Shown here: positions 33,853 to 42,290 of the stretch, piece by piece | How the letters are laid out: each line of letters begins with the position of its first letter | How positions within the stretch are numbered: the first letter of the stretch is position 1 | Assembly (NCBI RefSeq): GCF_014131695.1 | Contig: NZ_CP036346.1 | Location: 1,240,001-1,304,000 of the forward strand | Length of the DNA: 64,000 bases | Direction: 5' to 3' | Source: Thomasclavelia ramosa DSM 1402 | GTDB lineage: Bacteria; Bacillota_I; Bacilli_A; Erysipelotrichales; Coprobacillaceae | Translations under genes and position numbers: made by a program | The notes under the pieces: model-generated | Database searches by the model: none | What the model was told of the DNA's origin: nothing | Seen by the model: only the letters and a program-made list of their open reading frames with translations

Positions 33853-34508
33853 AAATATTAGTTAATGGTATTGAGTTATTTTATGAAATATCGGGTCAGG
33901 GACGGCCGCTTATTTTAGTTCATGGTAACGGTGAGGATCATCATATTTTTGATGCATTAGTGGCCAAATTGAAAAATCACTATACTTGTTATTGTGTTGA
34001 CAGTCGTGGGCATGGTTTAAGTTCTAGTGTAGCTGTATATAGTTATCAATCAATGGCTGAGGACATAATTGAGTTTATTAAAAGCTTAAAATTATCGGAG
34101 GTTGCCTATTATGGTTTTAGTGATGGGGGAATCGTCGGATTATTAGTAGCGAGCCAAAGTAAACTGATAAAATATTTAATGATTAGCGGTGCTAATGCTG
34201 ACCCTGATGGCTTAAAAAATTGGGCTTATTATTTGATGAAAATACAGTATTATTTAAAAAAAGATGTAAAGATTAAAATGATGCTGGAACAACCACATAT
34301 TAATGAATATCAATTGGCTAAGATAACTGCAAAGACGCTAATTTTGGTAGGAAGTGATGATATGATCAAAGAATCTCATACGTTATATCTCGCTCACAAT
34401 ATAAGTGGAAGTCAACTAATGATCTTGCCTAATGAAAATCATAGTAGTTATATTATTAATAGTGCAAAACTTGCGCCAATTATTTTGGCATTTTTAAAAG
34501 TCGCTTAA
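33849..34508 (+). CDS. Alpha/beta hydrolase
   Basis: A 219-residue hydrolase with oxyanion loop VHGNGEDHH, nucleophile elbow YYGFSDGGIVG (GxSxG form, serine near residue 94), an acid residue in VGSDDMI and histidine in PNENHSSY. All three members of the triad are present. The substrate is unknown. It is coupled to the TfoX_C gene by a 4-nt overlap, so the two are co-translated. Confidence 0.88.
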   Translation: MKILVNGIELFYEISGQGRPLILVHGNGEDHHIFDALVAKLKNHYTCYCVDSRGHGLSSSVAVYSYQSMAEDIIEFIKSLKLSEVAYYGFSDGGIVGLLVASQSKLIKYLMISGANADPDGLKNWAYYLMKIQYYLKKDVKIKMMLEQPHINEYQLAKITAKTLILVGSDDMIKESHTLYLAHNISGSQLMILPNENHSSYIINSAKLAPIILAFLKVA

Positions 34509-35003
34509 TGAGGTGAATACAATTTTTTGGACGCTAAGTTAGTTATATTATTAATAAGGATTGATTCTTGTTAAGTAGACAAATGAAATAAATAAAAAGT
34601 GTGAGATGTTTTACTGATTTGGTGAAATGTCTTTTTTATATCAGTATATAATTATTGTGTAAAATTCTTAAATTATCGAAATACTCTTGAATATGTATAT
34701 CTTCTTTTATAGGATACTGAGTTGGTTCCTTGACTGTATCTAAAGCTATAAAGCGTACTTCTGGTGGTGTTATATTTTTGAATCGTTCTTGTAACTTTTG
34801 TTATTGTAGAAATTTATATAGGAATTAATGGATTCTTTTAATCCTTCATAAACATGAAATTTCTTTAAATCATGCACATTGTGCTTTCCTAGCTTATACC
34901 CTTTTGATAATGAAATAAGTAATATTCCTTGTATTTGTTTAATATAGATACCAATTTTTTGCTCTGTTGTTGGCTTTGCTATAATAAAAACCCCAAAAGT
35001 TGG
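34509..35003. other. Intergenic stretch carrying a transposase remnant
   Basis: There is no intact gene between the hydrolase and the KDG kinase. The stretch holds a minus-strand transposase fragment (34636 to about 34905) and the terminator of the sugar-acid operon. The rest is AT-rich with no feature I can support. Confidence 0.75.
34636..34905 (-). pseudogene. C-terminal fragment of an IS3-type transposase
   Basis: On the minus strand two frames join near 34795. The first reads KKFHVYEGLKESINSYINFYNNK and the second LQERFKNITPPEVRFIALDTVKEPTQYPIKED. This is the end of the integrase core of IS3/IS150-type OrfB (S-x-x-x-YIxFYNxxRxQxxLxxxTPxE). A frameshift separates them and the upstream catalytic part is missing, so it is a dead fragment. 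No terminal inverted repeats were found. The family call is by eye. Confidence 0.65.
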
Positions 35004-35025
35004 TTATATCCAGCTTTCGGGGTTT
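34986..35025 (-). terminator. Terminator of the sugar-acid operon
   Basis: On the minus strand AAACCCCGAAAGCTGG pairs with CCAACTTTTGGGGTTT, followed by TTATTAT. It overlaps the last codons of the KDG kinase gene. Confidence 0.8.
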
Positions 35026-35972
35026 GCTTCACAATGTGACTTTTTTAAATAGGTATTTAATTCTTCAATATTTGGTAAGCCTTCGTTATCTCCAAGTGTT
35101 TGAACTTGAATCGCGCCAATTGCATTCGCACGAATCAACATATCTTTACTACATAATGCTTCCAAATGACCTGAAATAATTCCTGCTGCAAAGCCATCTC
35201 CAGCACCAACTGTATCAATCACTTTTTTTACATTAAATCCAGGAACTGTTAAAGTTTCATTTTTACTGCTGTAATAAGCACCTTGGGAACCAAGCTTTAT
35301 TACGAGTTCATCACAGCCTAGCTGGTGATAATATACAGCGATTTTTTCAGGATCATCACTGCCCATGAGAATTTTTCCTTCGTTATTGCCTGGTAAGAAC
35401 ATATTACAATATTTGGCCATTTCATTAGTGGTATCGATCATTGTTGTTTGATTAGGCCAAAGAGATGGTCTTAAGTTCGGATCAAATGAAATATAAAGAC
35501 CGGCTTCACGAGCTTTTTTTACAAGCCTTAAACTAGTTTCTCGAGTTTTAGAAGACAGTGCTAGGGGGATACCTGTAATATGTAATTGGTCAAAGTCATT
35601 TAAATTGATTTGATCAATTAGATTAGTGTCAATATTCGAAAAAGCAGAACCTTGACGATAATAGTAAATATCAGGATCACCCTCAATAACTTGATTTTTC
35701 ATCATCATTCCAGTTGGAAAAAGACTATTATAGTAAACTAATCTTGTATCAATTCCTTCTTGATAAAGCTTTTTTTTAATGTAATGACCCCATGGATCAT
35801 CACCTAAAACAGTTAAATACGTAGCTTGATGCCCTAGTCTTGTTAATCCGATAGCAACATTAACCTCGGCTCCAGCTAGTGTCTTTTTAAACATCTCGGC
35901 TTCATCTAATGAATCATACGATGTTGTTGTAAGCAGAGCCATTGGCTCTCCAAATAGTAATATTTTTTTCAT
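35004..35972 (-). CDS. kdgK: 2-keto-3-deoxygluconate kinase (PfkB family)
   Basis: A 322-residue PfkB sugar kinase. Family landmarks are the N-terminal GEPMALLTTTSYDSLDEAEMF, AGAEVNVAIGLTRLG, and the C-terminal VIDTVGAGDGFAAGIISGHLEAL with the catalytic aspartate. KdgK makes KDPG from 2-keto-3-deoxygluconate, and the KDPG aldolase gene 1 nt upstream would use that product. The substrate assignment relies on that context. It is the last gene of the dehydratase-aldolase-kinase operon. Confidence 0.9.
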   Translation of the reverse strand: MKKILLFGEPMALLTTTSYDSLDEAEMFKKTLAGAEVNVAIGLTRLGHQATYLTVLGDDPWGHYIKKKLYQEGIDTRLVYYNSLFPTGMMMKNQVIEGDPDIYYYRQGSAFSNIDTNLIDQINLNDFDQLHITGIPLALSSKTRETSLRLVKKAREAGLYISFDPNLRPSLWPNQTTMIDTTNEMAKYCNMFLPGNNEGKILMGSDDPEKIAVYYHQLGCDELVIKLGSQGAYYSSKNETLTVPGFNVKKVIDTVGAGDGFAAGIISGHLEALCSKDMLIRANAIGAIQVQTLGDNEGLPNIEELNTYLKKSHCEANPESWI

Positions 35973-35973
35973 T

Positions 35974-36921
35974 TTATCCCTCCAGACATAAATGACATTT
36001 ACAACCGCTTATTAGTTCATTAAAATAGATAAATTCGATTTTATTTTTATGGTTGTAACGAGCAGTTTGCATATCAAAAGTATAACCTTGTTTTTCTAGA
36101 AAGAATATTGCCCGTTCAATACTCTTGGTTGACAAACATAGGTGGTGGAGGGAACCACTAGGCGTATCAAACATAAATTCTATTTCATCTACCATTCTTG
36201 AAATAGAAAGATTTTTTTGATGAGGACTATTGATTAGAGCCGCTAATTGAGCACCTCGATCACCAGCTCCGATTCCAACATGATGAAATTTAATATCTAG
36301 CATGGTTTTAACTGCTTGTTTAGTAATAGCAGTAATTTCATCCCATTTATGTTCTTTAATTAATTCATCGCTGACCATCCAAGTCCCGCCACAAGCAATA
36401 ATTTTATCAAATGCTAAATATTCAGTTAAATTACTAGTGTTTATTCCGCCGGTTGGCATGAATTTTAAGTTGCAATATGGCGCTGACATTGCCTTGATTG
36501 CGGGAAGCCCACCATTTGCTTGAGCTGGAAAGAATTTTACTACATCTAGGCCTAATTCAATCGCCTGCTCCATATCACTTGGGTTGGCACAACCAGGTAA
36601 AATAGGAATATCTTTATCAAGACAATATTGAACGGTCTTGGGATTAAGACCGGGTGAAACAATAAATTCACTACCAGCTTCAATTGCTGAATTTACTTGT
36701 GCTGGATTTAAAACTGTACCAGCACCAATAATCATTTGTGGACAAGCTTTCTTCATAGCTATAATTGCTTCTTTGGCACATGCAGTTCGGAAAGTTACCT
36801 CAGCAACTGGTAGACCGCCTTCGCATAAAGCTTTGGCAAGATATGGAGCATCTTCTAAACACTCTATTTTAATTACTGGAACTATACCATATAATGATAT
36901 ATCGTTGATTATTTTATTCAT
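35974..36921 (-). CDS. eda: KDPG/KHG aldolase with C-terminal VOC-like domain
   Basis: Residues 1-205 are a KDPG aldolase: GIVPVIKIE, PVAEVTFRT with glutamate, IIGAGTVLN, SPGLNP, DVVKFFPAQ with the Schiff-base lysine and PTGGINTSN. It cleaves KDPG to pyruvate and glyceraldehyde-3-phosphate. Residues about 210-315 are extra: FHHVGIGAGDRGAQLAAL...FDTPSGSLHHLCLSTKSIERAIFFLEKQGYTF resembles a vicinal-oxygen-chelate (glyoxalase-like) domain. Its metal ligands are not evident. The fusion makes the protein 1.5 times the usual length. The ATG follows AAAGGATAATAAC. Confidence 0.92.
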   Translation of the reverse strand: MNKIINDISLYGIVPVIKIECLEDAPYLAKALCEGGLPVAEVTFRTACAKEAIIAMKKACPQMIIGAGTVLNPAQVNSAIEAGSEFIVSPGLNPKTVQYCLDKDIPILPGCANPSDMEQAIELGLDVVKFFPAQANGGLPAIKAMSAPYCNLKFMPTGGINTSNLTEYLAFDKIIACGGTWMVSDELIKEHKWDEITAITKQAVKTMLDIKFHHVGIGAGDRGAQLAALINSPHQKNLSISRMVDEIEFMFDTPSGSLHHLCLSTKSIERAIFFLEKQGYTFDMQTARYNHKNKIEFIYFNELISGCKCHLCLEG

Positions 36922-36925
36922 GTTA

Positions 36926-38644
36926 TTATCCTTTCATTTTTCCGCCATTCATTGGTGAAGTAGCAAGTTTTGTGTAGATTGATAAAATTCCATTTTTATA
37001 TTTTGGTTCTTTTGGCTTCCATTTAGCATGGCGCTCCTTTAATATTTTTGTAATTTCTTGTGAGGTACGTTGTTTTCCTTCAATTCCAATAATTTCTAAT
37101 CGACGTTGAGGAACATCAATTTTGATCAAGTCATTTTCCTCGATTAAAGCAATTGGTCCTCCCTCACTAGCTTCTGGTGAGACATGACCAATAACTGGTC
37201 CTTTGCTAGCTCCAGAAAAACGTCCATCAGTAATTAGTGCAATACTCTTGGCTAGTTCCTGATCAGAACTAATGGCTTCACCAGTATAGAACATTTCAGG
37301 CATTCCACTACCTTTAGGTCCTTCGTAACGAATAAATACTGCATCACCGGGTTTGATTTGTTTTTTGATGATCGCGTCAATGGCTGCCTCTTCGCTATCA
37401 AATGGGCGGGCCCTAAGAACAGCTTGCATCATTTCTTGAGGACATGCTGAATGTTTGATTACTGCTCCATCTGGTGCTAAATTCCCTTTTAAAATGGCAA
37501 TTGTTCCATCTTTTCCAATGGGATCATCATATGGTCTAATAATATCAGTGCTTTTTAGATTGATCTTATCCAAAAATGTTTGGCAATTTTCATAGTAACC
37601 ATTATTTTTTAATTCTTCCAAATTTTCACCTAAAGTTTTACCAGTAACTGTCATTACATCTAAATTAAGATTCTCTTTAATTGCTTCCATGACCGCTGGA
37701 ACACCACCCGCATAGTAAAAATATTCAGCCGGGTATTTTCCTGCAGGACGAATATCAAGAAGATAATGTGCATTTTGATGCATCTGATCAAATAAATCAG
37801 CATTTAGATCAATTCCAAACTCACTTGCAATAGCTGGTAAGTGTAACAGTGAATTAGTACTTCCAGAAATTGCTGCATGAACCATAATTGCATTTTCAAA
37901 TGATTTCATGGTGACAATATCGCGAGCTGTTAAATCCATTTTGGCTAATTTAATTATTTGTTTTCCTGCTTTATAGGCCTGCTCTTTTAAATCTTTACAA
38001 GTAGCTGGCATTAATGCTGTACCAGGTAACATCAATCCTAATGCTTCGGTCATAATCTGCATTGTTGAAGCAGTCCCCATGAAACTACAAGCTCCACAGC
38101 TTGGACAGGCATGATGCTGATAATACTCAAATTGCTCTTTGGAGATTTCACCACGTAAATACATGGCACTATATTTTCCGATTTGTTCTAAGGTTAGCAT
38201 ATCTGGACCAGCTTCCATTACACCTCCAGTTACAAAGATACAAGGATTGTTAATTCTTCCGGCTCCCATTAAGTGAGCGGGCATACCTTTATCACAACTT
38301 GCAACAAAAACACTGCCATCAAAGGGAGTTGCATTATTGTGAATTTCAATCATACCAGCAATCATATCTCTAGATGCTAGAGAATAATTGATACCGTCAT
38401 GCCCTTGTGCCTCACCATCACAAATATCGGTAGTGAAAAATTTTGAGGCTTTAGCACCATGATCATTGATCCCTTTTTCAACCTCATAGACTAGATCTAA
38501 AAGACCAACACTTCCGGGGTGGGAGTCACCGTAAGTACTTTCAATCATAATTTGAGGTTTGCTTAGATCGGCAACACTCCATCCAGTACCAATCCTTAGT
38601 GGATCAATTTCAGGTGCAATTTTACGTAATTCTTGTGATTTCAT
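36926..38644 (-). CDS. IlvD/Edd-family dehydratase, probable sugar-acid dehydratase
   Basis: A 572-residue Fe-S dehydratase. Cluster cysteines lie in VASCDKGMPAHLMG and in HHACPSCGACSFMGTASTM, and LITDGRFSGASKGPVIGHVSPEA is the closing family motif. IlvD (dihydroxy-acid dehydratase), Edd (6-phosphogluconate) and sugar-acid dehydratases share this pattern. The operon with KDPG aldolase and KDG kinase, and the lack of other ilv genes, point to a sugar acid such as gluconate or an aldonate giving 2-keto-3-deoxy acid. The order ilvD-like, eda, kdgK makes a complete route to pyruvate and GAP. The ATG follows AGGAGGATAAA. Confidence 0.88.
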   Translation of the reverse strand: MKSQELRKIAPEIDPLRIGTGWSVADLSKPQIMIESTYGDSHPGSVGLLDLVYEVEKGINDHGAKASKFFTTDICDGEAQGHDGINYSLASRDMIAGMIEIHNNATPFDGSVFVASCDKGMPAHLMGAGRINNPCIFVTGGVMEAGPDMLTLEQIGKYSAMYLRGEISKEQFEYYQHHACPSCGACSFMGTASTMQIMTEALGLMLPGTALMPATCKDLKEQAYKAGKQIIKLAKMDLTARDIVTMKSFENAIMVHAAISGSTNSLLHLPAIASEFGIDLNADLFDQMHQNAHYLLDIRPAGKYPAEYFYYAGGVPAVMEAIKENLNLDVMTVTGKTLGENLEELKNNGYYENCQTFLDKINLKSTDIIRPYDDPIGKDGTIAILKGNLAPDGAVIKHSACPQEMMQAVLRARPFDSEEAAIDAIIKKQIKPGDAVFIRYEGPKGSGMPEMFYTGEAISSDQELAKSIALITDGRFSGASKGPVIGHVSPEASEGGPIALIEENDLIKIDVPQRRLEIIGIEGKQRTSQEITKILKERHAKWKPKEPKYKNGILSIYTKLATSPMNGGKMKG

Positions 38645-38651
38645 TTTATCC

Positions 38652-38713
38652 TCCTATGACGTATGACGTCTTAAATATAATTTAATTCTAAAAGGCTTGA
38701 TGATGTTTGTCAA
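38652..38713 (-). promoter_or_regulatory. Promoter and direct-repeat operator of the sugar-acid operon
   Basis: Minus strand: TTGACA (38713-38708), 17-nt spacer, TAGAAT (38690-38685). Downstream, before the ribosome site, the plus strand reads ATGACGTATGACGT (38657-38670), a direct repeat of ATGACGT, within an overall near-palindromic GACGT/ACGTC region. It is a candidate site for the divergently encoded GntR-type regulator. Confidence 0.6.
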
Positions 38714-38728
38714 TAGCGTTAATTAAAA

Positions 38729-38757
38729 TTGACAAAAATAATAAAATGTGTAAGAAT
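38729..38757 (+). promoter_or_regulatory. Promoter of the GntR/FadR-type regulator
   Basis: TTGACA (38729-38734), 17-nt spacer, AAGAAT (38752-38757). It is back to back with the operon promoter. Confidence 0.55.
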
Positions 38758-38776
38758 TTATAGGCGAGGCGAGAAA

Positions 38777-39457
38777 ATGAAAAAATTAGGAAGTAAAAAA
38801 ACGCTGCCAGAGTTGGCAGTAGAGCAAATTATTGGCTATATAAACGAAAATGGTCTTCAACCAGGTGATCAATTACCTAATGAAGTTGACTTAATGAATA
38901 AACTTAAAGTTGGACGTGGAACGATCCGTGAAGCGATTAAAAGTCTAAATTCAAAAGGAGTCGTAATAATTAAACGTGGGATTGGAACTTTTGTGGCTGA
39001 TCAGCCAGGAATCAGTGATGATCCACTGGGGTTTACTTTTGAAACTGATAAAACTAAAGTTTTAATGGATGCTTTGGAGGTCCGATTGTTGATAGAACCG
39101 CAAATGATTATTAAAACAATTGATAATATTAGTGCAAAACAACTTAAGGAATTATCAGACTTAGCTGATGAAATTGAAAGCTTAATTAACAAAAATAAAG
39201 ATTATACTGTACAAGATATTGAATTTCATACTTTATTAGCTCGGGTTAGCGGTAATCGGGTTATTGGAAAATTAATTCCAATTATTGCTGGAGCGATTGA
39301 ACAAGCTATCGATGTAACTGATAAATCCCTTGTCCAAGAAACAATTATTACACATCGTTTGATTGTTGAAGCTGTTGCTAATAAAGATAAAGAAGGAGCT
39401 AGTAAAGCGATGGCTAGACATATCCAAGATAATATTGATATATTAAAGACAATTTAA
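38777..39457 (+). CDS. GntR/FadR-family transcriptional regulator
   Basis: A 226-residue regulator. The winged helix is residues 5-75 (LAVEQIIGYINENGLQPGDQLPNEVDLMNKLKVGRGTIREAIKSLNSKGVV), followed by an all-helical FCD effector domain (VRLLIEPQMI, FHTLLARVSGNRVIGKL, THRLIVEAVANKDKEGASKAMARHI) with the histidine pattern that binds a metal and a sugar acid. The start at 38777 has GAGGCGAGAAA; the longer frame to 38729 begins in the promoter. Divergent from the dehydratase operon, it is the likely regulator of that operon, with a sugar acid as effector. Confidence 0.92.
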   Translation: MKKLGSKKTLPELAVEQIIGYINENGLQPGDQLPNEVDLMNKLKVGRGTIREAIKSLNSKGVVIIKRGIGTFVADQPGISDDPLGFTFETDKTKVLMDALEVRLLIEPQMIIKTIDNISAKQLKELSDLADEIESLINKNKDYTVQDIEFHTLLARVSGNRVIGKLIPIIAGAIEQAIDVTDKSLVQETIITHRLIVEAVANKDKEGASKAMARHIQDNIDILKTI

Positions 39458-39458
39458 A

Positions 39459-39546
39459 AAAAGCTTAGTAAAGATGAGATATCGCCTAAAGTTAGATTCG
39501 ATAACTAACGATCGGAGATTGATTGAATAAACTAAGCATTTTTATT
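39459..39546 (+). terminator. Large structured terminator after the regulator gene
   Basis: GCTTAGT (39464-39470) and ACTAAGC (39531-39537) close a 60-nt loop that itself holds GTTAG...CTAAC (39491-39508), and ATTTTTATTT follows. It could be a terminator or a small stable RNA at the 3' end. Confidence 0.45.
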
Positions 39547-39840
39547 TATAAGGAAATTACTTACAAATAGATAACTAATCAATGCTGCAAGGAATTTGAA
39601 TGGGGCATAATAAAGAATAGGGATAACCAAGGGGAAAATATTTAGTAGTACATCGATAATTTACTAATTTATGATAGAAAAAATAACCTAAAGTAATAAA
39701 GAAAGAGGCACAGCCAGGCGGCATAAACCGTTGTTAATAAGGATATATAGATTAAAATTAAGTGGTTTGAATAATTTGCTATGAATAACAATTACTTTAA
39801 TTGCTATGGGTCGGCGGATTAAATTAATACTTTTATTTTC
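39532..39840 (-). pseudogene. Remnant of a small polytopic membrane protein
   Basis: Minus-strand frames give PPGCASFFITLGYFFYHKLVNYR and, after a frameshift, VLLNIFPLVIPILYYAPFKFLAALISYLFVSNFLI ending in a stop at 39532. The second part is a hydrophobic membrane helix set, similar in style to small transporter S components, but I cannot name the family. An upstream part is disrupted. It lies downstream of the HD-hydrolase gene, beyond that gene's terminator. Confidence 0.5.
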
Positions 39841-39875
39841 TATGGAACTGATTCTCCTTTTATCTATTGTAGGCA

Positions 39876-39906
39876 CAAAAAAGAAAGCAATTACTATTTG
39901 CTTTCT
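39876..39906 (-). terminator. Terminator after the HD-hydrolase gene
   Basis: AGAAAGCAA (minus strand) and TTGCTTTCT pair around ATAGTAA, followed by TTTTTT. Confidence 0.85.
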
Positions 39907-40349
39907 ATAAGACGATTAATTCTTTTCTGTTTTTCACTGGTTAAAAGGGCCTCAGGATCATTAAGGTATTGGATTAAAAGGTCAGCATTTTTTATTAATT
40001 CGCTATATTTATCATCAATTCTTTCTTTATTTGAATGATTTTTTATTGCTGTTACAATAGTATCTATTTCATTTGCTGAAAAGAGTTCATCTTTTTTTAA
40101 TAGTTCTGAGGCAATTAAACTACTACGATTAGCGTGATCAAAGCTAGAATTCAATTTATATGTAGCAAGATCATGTAAAATGCCGATTGTTGCAGCAATT
40201 TCTATATTTAGGTTATTTTGGATTGCTAGATATTTCATCATTGCAGCAACGCTAAATAGGTGTTCTAAACCATGTTTACGCTTATTACCAAAGCAATTAG
40301 TGTTTAAAATTTGATAAACTTCGTCCTTGATTATCTCATATCTTCTCAT
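39894..40349 (-). CDS. HD-domain phosphohydrolase
   Basis: A 151-residue HD-family hydrolase. Metal ligands are visible as HGLEH, GILHDLATY (HD pair), HANRSSLIASELL and a late DLLIQYL. The family hydrolyses phosphate esters of nucleotides and signalling molecules; the substrate here is unknown. It overlaps rsmF by 4 nt and is the second gene of that operon. Confidence 0.82.
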   Translation of the reverse strand: MRRYEIIKDEVYQILNTNCFGNKRKHGLEHLFSVAAMMKYLAIQNNLNIEIAATIGILHDLATYKLNSSFDHANRSSLIASELLKKDELFSANEIDTIVTAIKNHSNKERIDDKYSELIKNADLLIQYLNDPEALLTSEKQKRINRLIESK

Positions 40350-41668
40350 CGTCTTAACCCCTTTGGAAAAAGATTTTTTACTTGATTGTTACTTTCTTTG
40401 TAAAATGCTAATGGATAACCATCGACAAGAATCAAACCATAACCTTTTTGGTTATTACCGATTAGAGTTTCTCCGTGAAGATATTTGGAAATATTTAAAT
40501 CATCAGCTTTAAAGTTATAATAGCGTTTAACATCTTCTTTTTTTAAAGAAAGAGCCAGAGAATGACTTGGTTCAAAACGCCCTTTTTTACATTCTCCTAA
40601 ATATAAACCATTACGTAAGACTTTTGTCCCCTTTAGATCTGGGAATTGCGGTAAAATTGCATAAATATGGTTATTAGAATTATATAAATATTGGGGGACT
40701 GGAAGGTTTAAGTTATTGTGATAAAATTTAGTAACAAGATTTAATTGATCTTTAGTAACATTCGGTTTTAAGAAATTTATTTTTTTTGTTGAACCATTAG
40801 TATGTTTTTTCAAAAGAGCAATAAATTGCCCCTCACCTTTATTAAGATGAGGATACATTCGGACAACTTTATCATTCTGATAACCAGAAGCCATTCCTGG
40901 CTGTTTTTTTATTTCTAATAACTCCATTTGTAAATCATTGGTCATATATTTAACTTGATCTTCATTTTCTTCAAGCGAATAGGTACAAGTGGAGTAAATT
41001 AGAATACCTTCATCTTTAAGCATTTGATAAGCGCTGTTAATTAAATTTCTTTGAATATAAGCACACTCATTTACTTTTTCAATTGACCAGGTCTCTACTG
41101 CTTGATCAAGTTTACGAAACATTCCTTCGCCTGAGCAAGGAGCATCAAGGATGATCTTATCAAAAAAATTATTAAAATACTTTTCTAGTTTAACTGGGTC
41201 GCTATTAGTTACAATTGTATTTTGAAGACCAAAACGTTCAACATTTTCAGATAAAATACCAGCTCTAAGTTTATTGATGTCATTAGCAATCATTAAACCA
41301 GCACTACTTAACTTACTAGCTGTAAAGCATGTCTTTCCACCAGGCGCGGCACACATATCTAATACATAATCGTCATGATCAAAGTCAAGGCAGTTAGCTA
41401 CTGCCATAGCACTTGGTTCTTGAATGTAATATAAACCACAGTTAAAATAAGGATGTTTTCCTAACTGATAATTTTCATAATCATAAAAATAAGCATCATT
41501 GATGTAGGGATGTTTGGTTAAAAATGCTGAATTTAAATGTTCAATACTTCCATGCTTTAGGGGATTTAAATAAAAACTTTTAATAGGTTTTTGATTTAAT
41601 GCGGATTCAAATGCAGGATAGTCATTCTGTAAAAGCTTTTGCATTCGTTGTTCAAATAGTTTGTTCAT
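40346..41668 (-). CDS. rsmF: 16S rRNA m5C methyltransferase, RsmF-like
   Basis: A 440-residue rRNA cytosine-5 methyltransferase of the NOL1/NOP2/Sun family. The SAM-binding motif is YVLDMCAAPGGKTCFTASKL. The catalytic motifs follow as DAPCSGEGMFRK (first cysteine) and YSTCTYSLEENEDQV (second cysteine). The C-terminal 150 residues are a PUA-like extension as in RsmF or YebU, so RsmF is preferred over RsmB, which has an N-terminal NusB domain. The ATG follows AGAGGTGAACT. Confidence 0.92.
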   Translation of the reverse strand: MNKLFEQRMQKLLQNDYPAFESALNQKPIKSFYLNPLKHGSIEHLNSAFLTKHPYINDAYFYDYENYQLGKHPYFNCGLYYIQEPSAMAVANCLDFDHDDYVLDMCAAPGGKTCFTASKLSSAGLMIANDINKLRAGILSENVERFGLQNTIVTNSDPVKLEKYFNNFFDKIILDAPCSGEGMFRKLDQAVETWSIEKVNECAYIQRNLINSAYQMLKDEGILIYSTCTYSLEENEDQVKYMTNDLQMELLEIKKQPGMASGYQNDKVVRMYPHLNKGEGQFIALLKKHTNGSTKKINFLKPNVTKDQLNLVTKFYHNNLNLPVPQYLYNSNNHIYAILPQFPDLKGTKVLRNGLYLGECKKGRFEPSHSLALSLKKEDVKRYYNFKADDLNISKYLHGETLIGNNQKGYGLILVDGYPLAFYKESNNQVKNLFPKGLRR

Positions 41669-41702
41669 AGTTCACCTCTTTTTTATTATACAAGAATTAT
41701 AA

Positions 41703-41730
41703 ATAAAAAGACAAGCATCGCTTGTCTTTA
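41703..41730 (-). terminator. Terminator after the 70-residue gene
   Basis: AAAGACAAGC and GCTTGTCTTT form a 10-bp stem with loop GAT (minus strand), followed by TTATTT. Confidence 0.9.
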
Positions 41731-41731
41731 A

Positions 41732-41944
41732 TTATTTTTCATTAATAATATGACTTAATTCAGCCAGTCGATTTGCTAAACGGCTTAATTCTTGAATTGG
41801 GGCTTCAAGATATAAATCAACATCAATTTTCTTTATTGCTTCTTCGTGTTTAGCGTTTTCTTGTAAACCGACTAATGTTTCTGTTGTAGCGTCTAATGAA
41901 GTAGTAATTTCATTTAATTCGCTAATAATGTTTTCATATTCCAT
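41732..41944 (-). CDS. Small helical protein of unknown function (70 aa)
   Basis: A short acidic protein starting MEYENIISELNEITTSLDATTETLVGL with heptad-like leucine/isoleucine spacing in two long helices, so it may be a coiled coil. The ATG at 41944 has AAAGGAAGTAATATT upstream; the in-frame ATG at 41977 is less suited. There is no signal peptide or motif I recognise. It lies just upstream of rsmF on the same strand, 63 nt away with a hairpin terminator between. Confidence 0.65.
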   Translation of the reverse strand: MEYENIISELNEITTSLDATTETLVGLQENAKHEEAIKKIDVDLYLEAPIQELSRLANRLAELSHIINEK

Positions 41945-41977
41945 AATATTACTTCCTTTGTCCATAATTTTGTTCAT

Positions 41978-42290
41978 CCCTATATTTTATACTAAAAATA
42001 CGTTATTTTTATTCATTCGTCAATAGATATTCTAAAATTACTAAAACAAGTGAAGAATAAGTTTGATTAAAATTTTTTTCTATGACGTAAAAAGTGTTGA
42101 TATAGAGACAGTTTTTTTACTTGAATTTAATAAAAATATTTTTTTGTTAAATTCATTTAAATTTAGTATTGCTTTTATTAAAAGAATTCTTTATAATTAA
42201 TTCTGTTAGTTGCCGTTGTAGGCACATGGTTATATGTGAAATGACAATTTTGCCAGAATGTCATATTTATATATAGCATAAATTTATTTT
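41978..42290. other. AT-rich intergenic stretch before tRNA-Leu
   Basis: A promoter-like pair, TTGCTT (42169-42174), 17 nt, TATAAT (42192-42197), and a second, TTGCCA (42250-42255), 16 nt, TATAGC, lie upstream of the tRNA. Either could drive it. Apart from these I see nothing coding in it. Confidence 0.4.

Larger units (their letters stand above)
39458..39893. other. Intergenic stretch with a decayed membrane-protein gene
   Basis: No intact gene. It contains the structured hairpin region above, a minus-strand pseudogene and the terminator of the HD-hydrolase gene. Confidence 0.7.

Noticed and set aside
36926-38644. Branched-chain amino acid biosynthesis role for the IlvD/Edd protein
   Set aside because: No ilvB, ilvC, ilvE or leu genes are near, and the operon partners are KDPG aldolase and KDG kinase.
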